Source of the DNA: an uncultured Flavobacteriales bacterium
GTDB lineage: Bacteria; Bacteroidota; Bacteroidia; Flavobacteriales; BACL11
Assembly: GCA_905478555.1 (NCBI GenBank)
Contig: CAJQIZ010000012.1
Coordinates: 1-64,000 of the forward strand
Length of the DNA: 64,000 nucleotides
Reading direction: 5' to 3'
Numbering within the stretch: the stretch's first letter is position 1; each line of letters begins with the position of its first letter. A program made the position numbers and the translations under genes. Under the pieces are notes generated by a model. The model was not told where the DNA came from, did not search any database, and worked only from the letters and a program-made list of their open reading frames with translations. Shown here one piece after another: positions 59,547 through 64,000 of this stretch.

Positions 59547-62363
59547 TTAAAAATTAAATTTTGCTGAAATATTAAATCTGCTTCCAAGTCCAAAGAACAC
59601 TCCTGCTGATTTTGCATCAAAATCTTGGTAGTCTGCATTATAAGGATCATTGTTTTGTGCGTCCGATATGTATGTTGCATCTAATAAATTTAAAATACTA
59701 AACTTAATATCTAATTTGTTTTTTGCTGAAATATTAAATTTATATCCAGCATGTAAATCTATTAACTGATAAGCAGGAATTTTCCAACTTTCCCTATTTG
59801 CATTTTCTCCGTTTAAACTAAGTGGGTCAAAATCAGAATAATAATTATCAAAGTAAGTTCCTCTCATCTTAAAGTAAGAATTTCTTGTTGGTTCGTATCT
59901 GAAACTGATACCGTATTGTGTTTGTGCAGCATCTCCAACATGAATTCCTTCTGCATCAAATGTAACCATCACTTCTTTTCCTGAATCATCAATTACAGGA
60001 TTATTATTATCATCATAAAAACGGACTGTGTCTGATGAAGTCCACCTCCAATCTCCTAATGAAAGAAGCCCTTCTACAGTAAATTTAGGGCTTATTTTAT
60101 AGGCGAAATCCATTTCTACTCCTTTATGTAAGGCGTTCATTCCGTTTATGTTTGCTTTGTAAGGAACCTCATCTACTTCTATAGTAACTCCTCCGTTTGA
60201 TGGCTTATTTTCCCAACTAGTATAATATGTGTTTATGTTTGCAGATAAAAACCGAGAACGATAAGAATAACCTCCTTCAATAGCTTTTACTTGCTCGTTT
60301 AGTATGTTTCTGTATAAACGATTGGTGTAGTCAAAAACATTATTGAATCTCGGAGCTTTCGAGATATAACCAATATTAAAAAACACATTATTTAGTTCAT
60401 CAATATTAAAATTAGCTCCTGTTTTAATAGTATATCCTTTTATCCATTTCCAGTCAGATATAGCATCTTGTGCTTCATTTGAATACATTGTGTATTGTTG
60501 TCCGTTATAATTGAAAGTGTCTATTTCCATTGTTTTTACAGCTCCAATTAAATTACCATTTTCGTCAAATTCTAATTCCGTCGATACAGAAGTCCCAAGT
60601 ACTTCTTGTATTGTAGTGTCAGATAATACAAGGTCTTTTTTCTTAAAATAATCCTTTCTTCTATAAGCAGAATTAGATCCAGAAACATTAAAGAAAGTAG
60701 ATACTCTACCATTATTATATTCCAATTGTCCGAACCCTCCTAACCATTTTACAAAGCCATCATTATGATATCCAACAATGTCTCCTATATTTTTTATTTG
60801 AGTAGTTTGTACTCCATTTGATTCGTCCACTACATAATCTCCTCCTAATAAATCATACACCTCTCTATAGTGTTCTCCTTTGTAAGTTCTTAAATCTAAT
60901 CCTCCAGAAATTGAAATTTCTTCATTAGGATTATAATTTAATGTAGAAAGAAGTCCGTACCAATAATGATTGTTTATGGAACTTCTTAAGTAGTTTCCGG
61001 ATTTGTAATCGGATATAGAGTAAAGTGCGTCAATATTTCCATGGTTTCCATTATAAGCGTCTTGCAGATTGTATTGCCCAAATGAGTCATAGTTGTTTGA
61101 GTTTCCAGAAATTCCTGTTCCTCCTCCATTTCCTATAGATGCGTAAGATATATTAGAAATATAAAACTTATCATTTACCACCCAAAAATGTCTTAATGAA
61201 TATTGTGGTTTATGGAAATAATTTTGTTTAGTATTTAAAATAGAATTGTTGTGTATTGTATCTCCATTTTCGTTTAAACTCCATCTATCAATATCTCCCC
61301 AATGTTTGTTATAATCTATTCCTTTATTTAATAATGAAATTGTAGAATATTCTATAGAATCACCAATTCCTAAGGAATTCGCGTACGTAGTGTCATATTC
61401 ATAAATTGTGCTTTTATAACCTCTTTGTCCATGTTTTTGAGGAGCTCCCATTGCTGACAGGGTAAAGGTATGGTTGCCAATTTCTTTCTGAATTTTTGCG
61501 TAATAAAAATATCCTTCTGTCCAAGTTTCTTGTACAAATCCATTTCCTCTTTTATAAGAACCTGCTAAGGTGTATCCCCATCCATTATCTAGTTTCCCCG
61601 AGTTAAAACCAAATGAACTTTTCAGTCTTCCGAAAGAACCAATATCTTGTTTAAAAGTACCTCCTTGTTTATTGCCTATTCCTTTAGTTAACATATTCAT
61701 TGTTCCTCCTACAGATGGAATTGCTATTTTAGATGCTCCTAATCCTCTTTGTACTTGTATGTTAGATGTAACAGCATCTAATCCTGACCAGTTAGACCAA
61801 TAAACCCATCCATTTTCCATATCGTTTACCGGAATACCATCAATCATTACCGCAACATTTCTTTGATTAAACCCTCTAATTGTTATTCTAGCATCACCAT
61901 CACCACCACCACTTTGTGTAGCGTATACACCAGGGGTGGAATTTAAAATCATAGGAATATCTTGGGAAGCTAATTCTTCATTTACTTTTTGTAATGATAC
62001 AGTAGTAAAAGCAACTGGAGTTTCTCGTTCTCTAGCTATATCTGCTACAATATGTACTTCTGATAACTGAATAGGTCGGAGTTTAAAATTTAGTGTTATT
62101 GTTTTTCCTTTTGCGTCTATGGTTTTTATTAATTGTTTGTACCCTACATACGACACACTAATTTCTCTATTTCCGTTTGGTATTGAGAAAAAATAGTTTC
62201 CATCAAGATCTACAGCAACGCCTTGTCCGTTTCCATATACTACAGAAGCTCCAATTAATTTTTCTCCAGTATTTGCATCAATTACTTTTCCTTTTATATT
62301 AGTAATTTGAGAAAATGCAGAAACAGATACCAATATTAAGAATAAAAATAAATATTTTTTCAT
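59547..62363 (-). CDS. TonB-dependent outer-membrane receptor with carboxypeptidase-like N-terminal domain
   Basis: The start at 62363 gives signal peptide MKKYLFLFLILVSVSAFSQ and 938 residues; an ATG at 62378 would add five residues before it. A CarbopepD_reg-like domain (about 20-105) is followed by the plug, with ITIRGFNQRNVAVMIDGIPVNDM near 165-187, and a 22-strand-type barrel ending FFGLGSRFNISAKFNF. There is no SusD partner, so it is not a SusCD pair. It lies 10 nt before the secreted PLD-type nuclease and 63 nt after the lamin-tail protein, which points to uptake of nucleic-acid or phosphate-rich products. The substrate is inferred only. Confidence 0.88.
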   Translation of the reverse strand: MKKYLFLFLILVSVSAFSQITNIKGKVIDANTGEKLIGASVVYGNGQGVAVDLDGNYFFSIPNGNREISVSYVGYKQLIKTIDAKGKTITLNFKLRPIQLSEVHIVADIARERETPVAFTTVSLQKVNEELASQDIPMILNSTPGVYATQSGGGDGDARITIRGFNQRNVAVMIDGIPVNDMENGWVYWSNWSGLDAVTSNIQVQRGLGASKIAIPSVGGTMNMLTKGIGNKQGGTFKQDIGSFGRLKSSFGFNSGKLDNGWGYTLAGSYKRGNGFVQETWTEGYFYYAKIQKEIGNHTFTLSAMGAPQKHGQRGYKSTIYEYDTTYANSLGIGDSIEYSTISLLNKGIDYNKHWGDIDRWSLNENGDTIHNNSILNTKQNYFHKPQYSLRHFWVVNDKFYISNISYASIGNGGGTGISGNSNNYDSFGQYNLQDAYNGNHGNIDALYSISDYKSGNYLRSSINNHYWYGLLSTLNYNPNEEISISGGLDLRTYKGEHYREVYDLLGGDYVVDESNGVQTTQIKNIGDIVGYHNDGFVKWLGGFGQLEYNNGRVSTFFNVSGSNSAYRRKDYFKKKDLVLSDTTIQEVLGTSVSTELEFDENGNLIGAVKTMEIDTFNYNGQQYTMYSNEAQDAISDWKWIKGYTIKTGANFNIDELNNVFFNIGYISKAPRFNNVFDYTNRLYRNILNEQVKAIEGGYSYRSRFLSANINTYYTSWENKPSNGGVTIEVDEVPYKANINGMNALHKGVEMDFAYKISPKFTVEGLLSLGDWRWTSSDTVRFYDDNNNPVIDDSGKEVMVTFDAEGIHVGDAAQTQYGISFRYEPTRNSYFKMRGTYFDNYYSDFDPLSLNGENANRESWKIPAYQLIDLHAGYKFNISAKNKLDIKFSILNLLDATYISDAQNNDPYNADYQDFDAKSAGVFFGLGSRFNISAKFNF

Positions 62364-62378
62364 TGTAAAATTAGTCAT

Positions 62379-62403
62379 AAAAAAATACTGATAATTATAT
62401 CAG
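62379..62403 (-). terminator. Possible intrinsic terminator after the lamin-tail-domain gene
   Basis: On the minus strand CTGATA/TATCAG (6-bp perfect stem, 4-nt loop) is followed by TATTTTTTT. It lies between the lamin-tail-domain gene and the receptor gene. The stem is short and AT-rich, so termination may be partial. Confidence 0.45.
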
Positions 62404-62426
62404 ATTTTCTTAGAAATTAAATGTTA

Positions 62427-63332
62427 TTATTCTACAATCAGTTTATTACTAATATTAGTTCCGTTTTCAAAATAAATTCTAACAAGGTAGTTTCCCTTTA
62501 GTAATTTTGAAGTAGATATAATTGAAGTATTTTTAGAAATTATCTTCTCACCTAGAATATTAAAAACCTCAATTTTATTGATAGATCTTTTTGAATTAAT
62601 AGAAACACTCTGACCTTTTTTCGCAGGATTAGGATATATCACATAAGAAACATCAGTGTTATTTAGTGACAATATAGGAGTGCACTCACAATTATGTGTT
62701 CCCATATTACTATATGTTGCATCTGGAAGGGAGTCATATTCTGCTGCAGGGTTAAATAAAATAGGATTTTGTGTTACCCCGCTTTTCACTGAAGATTTTC
62801 TTACTAATGTTTGTCTTTTTGTCCACCAAGTCCCACCATTTGCATCTGTGTATCCTGCAGTAACATCATCTGTCCATGCATTTCCTGGATCCTCACCTAC
62901 TTTTCCAAATATATCAATAATATCCCCTCCTTTTTCTAAGGTCATAGCGTCATCACCATTAAAATAAAATGGGGTAGGATAAACACCACTACCGTTTATT
63001 CCGCAAGCAGCATAAAAACTAGCATCTACAGGTAAAGACCAATAAGAAGAAACCCAAATAGAATCTATTTGTCCGTTACCAATTGCAATAGCCTCTCCAG
63101 TATATAAAGTTCCACTTAAAGGCCAGACATCTGGGCTGGAAGTAGCTCCATTTCCATATCTATTTATAGTATATCCACTTAAGTCAATAGGATTATTTGT
63201 AGGGTTGTATATTTCTATTGCATTATTATTCCCCGGACCTTCAATATATTCAGAAATGAATAGTTCGGAACAATCTTGAGAATTTGCAGTAGCTGCAAAA
63301 AGTACGCTTACGGAAAGTAAAAGTTTTTTCAT
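62427..63332 (-). CDS. Secreted lamin-tail-domain protein with T9SS sorting domain
   Basis: The 301-residue protein has a signal peptide (MKKLLLSVSVLFAATANSQ). A lamin-tail domain starts SELFISEYIEGPGNNNAIEIYNPT (split, about 22-45) and continues through DLSGYTINRYGNG and EKGGDIIDIFGKVGEDPG to about 215. A type A sorting domain (VIYPNPAKKGQ near 231) ends it. Lamin-tail domains are frequent in bacterial secreted nucleases and phosphatases, sometimes alone. No catalytic motif is seen, so it may bind nucleic acid or act as an accessory to the nuclease two genes downstream. It is the first gene of the minus-strand group. Confidence 0.83.
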   Translation of the reverse strand: MKKLLLSVSVLFAATANSQDCSELFISEYIEGPGNNNAIEIYNPTNNPIDLSGYTINRYGNGATSSPDVWPLSGTLYTGEAIAIGNGQIDSIWVSSYWSLPVDASFYAACGINGSGVYPTPFYFNGDDAMTLEKGGDIIDIFGKVGEDPGNAWTDDVTAGYTDANGGTWWTKRQTLVRKSSVKSGVTQNPILFNPAAEYDSLPDATYSNMGTHNCECTPILSLNNTDVSYVIYPNPAKKGQSVSINSKRSINKIEVFNILGEKIISKNTSIISTSKLLKGNYLVRIYFENGTNISNKLIVE

Positions 63333-63420
63333 AATTTAATTTTTTTTAAAGAGCTAACTTACAATTTTCTATCATTATTTAATAGTTTTTTTTATTTATT
63401 ATTTTATTCAATCTTTTTTT

Positions 63421-63428
63421 TATCTTTG
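63421..63428 (+). promoter_or_regulatory. -7 element for acs
   Basis: TATCTTTG matches TAnnTTTG and ends 20 nt before the ATG at 63449. The upstream sequence is a T-rich tract without a clear -33 TTTG. Confidence 0.5.
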
Positions 63429-63448
63429 AGGGTTTTAAGAAAATAGTT

Positions 63449-64000
63449 ATGGAAAATATAAAAGATTTTAACTCCTATAACAAGGAATACAGAAAAAGTA
63501 TAAAAAGTCCGGAACAATTCTGGCAAGAGAAGGCAAGTCATTTTCTTTGGAGAAAGAAATGGGACAATGTATTGAGTTGGGATTTTAATAAACCGGAAGT
63601 AAAATGGTTTGAAGGAGGACAATTAAATATTACAGAGAATTGTTTGGATAGACATTTGGAGAAAAGAGGAAATCAAACAGCAATAAAATGGATTGCAAAT
63701 AACCCGGAGGAACAAAATAGGTGTCTTTCGTATTCGGAACTATATGATGAAGTTTGTAGGTTTTCCAATGTATTAAAAAGTAATGGAGCAAAAAAAGGAG
63801 ATAGAATTTGCCTTTATATGCCAATGGTTCCTGAACTTGCTATTGCAGTTTTGGCCTGTGCCAGAATTGGTGCAATTCACTCTGTAGTATTTGCAGGTTT
63901 TTCTGCACAATCATTATCCGACAGAATTAATGATGCAAATTGCACTATTCTGATCACTGCTGATGGTGCGTTTAGAGGAGATAAAATAACACCTTTAAAA
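63449..64000 (+). CDS. acs: Acetyl-CoA synthetase, N-terminal part (cut by window end)
   Basis: Translation from the ATG at 63449 gives 184 residues with no stop before the window ends. It begins MENIKDFNSYNKEYRKSIKSP and contains WFEGGQLNITENCLDRHLEKRGNQ (split, about 53-76), KKGDRICLYMPMVPELAIAVLACARIGAIHSVVFAGFS (split, about 115-152) and SDRINDANCTILITADG. These are the N-terminal hallmarks of AMP-forming acetyl-CoA synthetase. The enzyme activates acetate with ATP and CoA. The full protein should be about 630-650 residues, so the catalytic adenylation core lies beyond the window. Confidence 0.93.
   Translation, partial: MENIKDFNSYNKEYRKSIKSPEQFWQEKASHFLWRKKWDNVLSWDFNKPEVKWFEGGQLNITENCLDRHLEKRGNQTAIKWIANNPEEQNRCLSYSELYDEVCRFSNVLKSNGAKKGDRICLYMPMVPELAIAVLACARIGAIHSVVFAGFSAQSLSDRINDANCTILITADGAFRGDKITPLK

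Noticed and set aside
59537-59680. 48-residue N-terminal extension of the PLD-type nuclease overlapping the TonB receptor gene
   Set aside because: The extension is out-of-frame receptor coding sequence; the ATG at 59536 starts a perfect signal peptide.
59547-62363. TonB receptor as SusC of a polysaccharide utilisation locus
   Set aside because: No SusD-like lipoprotein gene is adjacent and no glycoside hydrolase or sulfatase set is present.
63404-63824. Two minus-strand ORFs of 72 and 64 codons near the window end
   Set aside because: They lie opposite the acs gene, whose plus-strand translation is clearly an acetyl-CoA synthetase.

Overview
The window looks like the chromosome of a low-GC member of the Bacteroidota, most likely a marine-type Flavobacteriales. 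The evidence is the strong use of A/T-ending codons, promoters of the TAnnTTTG (-7) type, absence of obvious Shine-Dalgarno sequences, an alternative complex III, the type IX secretion (T9SS) translocon protein SprA, and at least five secreted proteins with a T9SS type A C-terminal sorting domain. Species cannot be named from sequence alone. I see no tRNA, rRNA, CRISPR array, prophage or insertion sequence.

Layout. 1-1290: 3' part of a fibronectin-III cell-surface protein. 1388-5778: rimP-nusA-infB. 5775-6200: a small SPOR protein on the minus strand. 6366-14391: six-gene alternative complex III operon (actABCDEF). 14458-15468: ruvB. 15465-20929 (minus): a seven-gene run of a TlpA-like thioredoxin, two outer-membrane barrel-type proteins (DUF6029, DUF6588), an Omp28-type lipoprotein, a small porin-like protein, UbiX and a 61-aa protein. 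21082-22926 (minus) and 23260-23952 (plus): two divergent T9SS cargo proteins. 24040-35176: maeB, ruvA, sprA, gcvH and a TonB-family protein. 35237-38034 (minus): cysC-cysD-cysN, making PAPS. 38128-54785: deoC, cysQ and a large exopolysaccharide locus holding a Wzx-type flippase, four sulfotransferases, a left-handed beta-helix acyltransferase, a Wzy-like polymerase, a zinc-ribbon SDR epimerase, a secreted glycosidase-like protein, two glycosyltransferases, gmhA, gmhB, a polyprenyl-phosphate sugar-phosphotransferase and a Wzi/RemB-like barrel. 54775-55464: tsaB. 55461-57317 (minus): DEAD-box RNA helicase. 57416-63332 (minus): secreted PLD-type nuclease, TonB-dependent receptor and lamin-tail-domain protein. 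63449-64000: start of acetyl-CoA synthetase, cut by the window end.

How the genes fit together. The most coherent system is the sulfated surface polysaccharide locus. CysDNC makes the sulfate donor PAPS, four different sulfotransferases transfer sulfate, CysQ removes the PAP by-product, and the flanking genes supply lipid-linked initiation, glycosyl transfer, flipping, polymerisation and possibly surface attachment. No PAPS reductase or sulfite reductase is present, so these cys genes appear to serve sulfation and not cysteine synthesis. A second theme is T9SS: SprA lies in the same window as five cargo proteins. A third is a probable extracellular nucleic-acid or phosphate scavenging set next to a TonB receptor. 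Genes are packed very tightly. Three of the four convergent junctions overlap by exactly 4 nt at their stop codons, several terminators abut or overlap the next promoter, and start codons of downstream genes sit inside the C-terminal motif of sulfotransferases.
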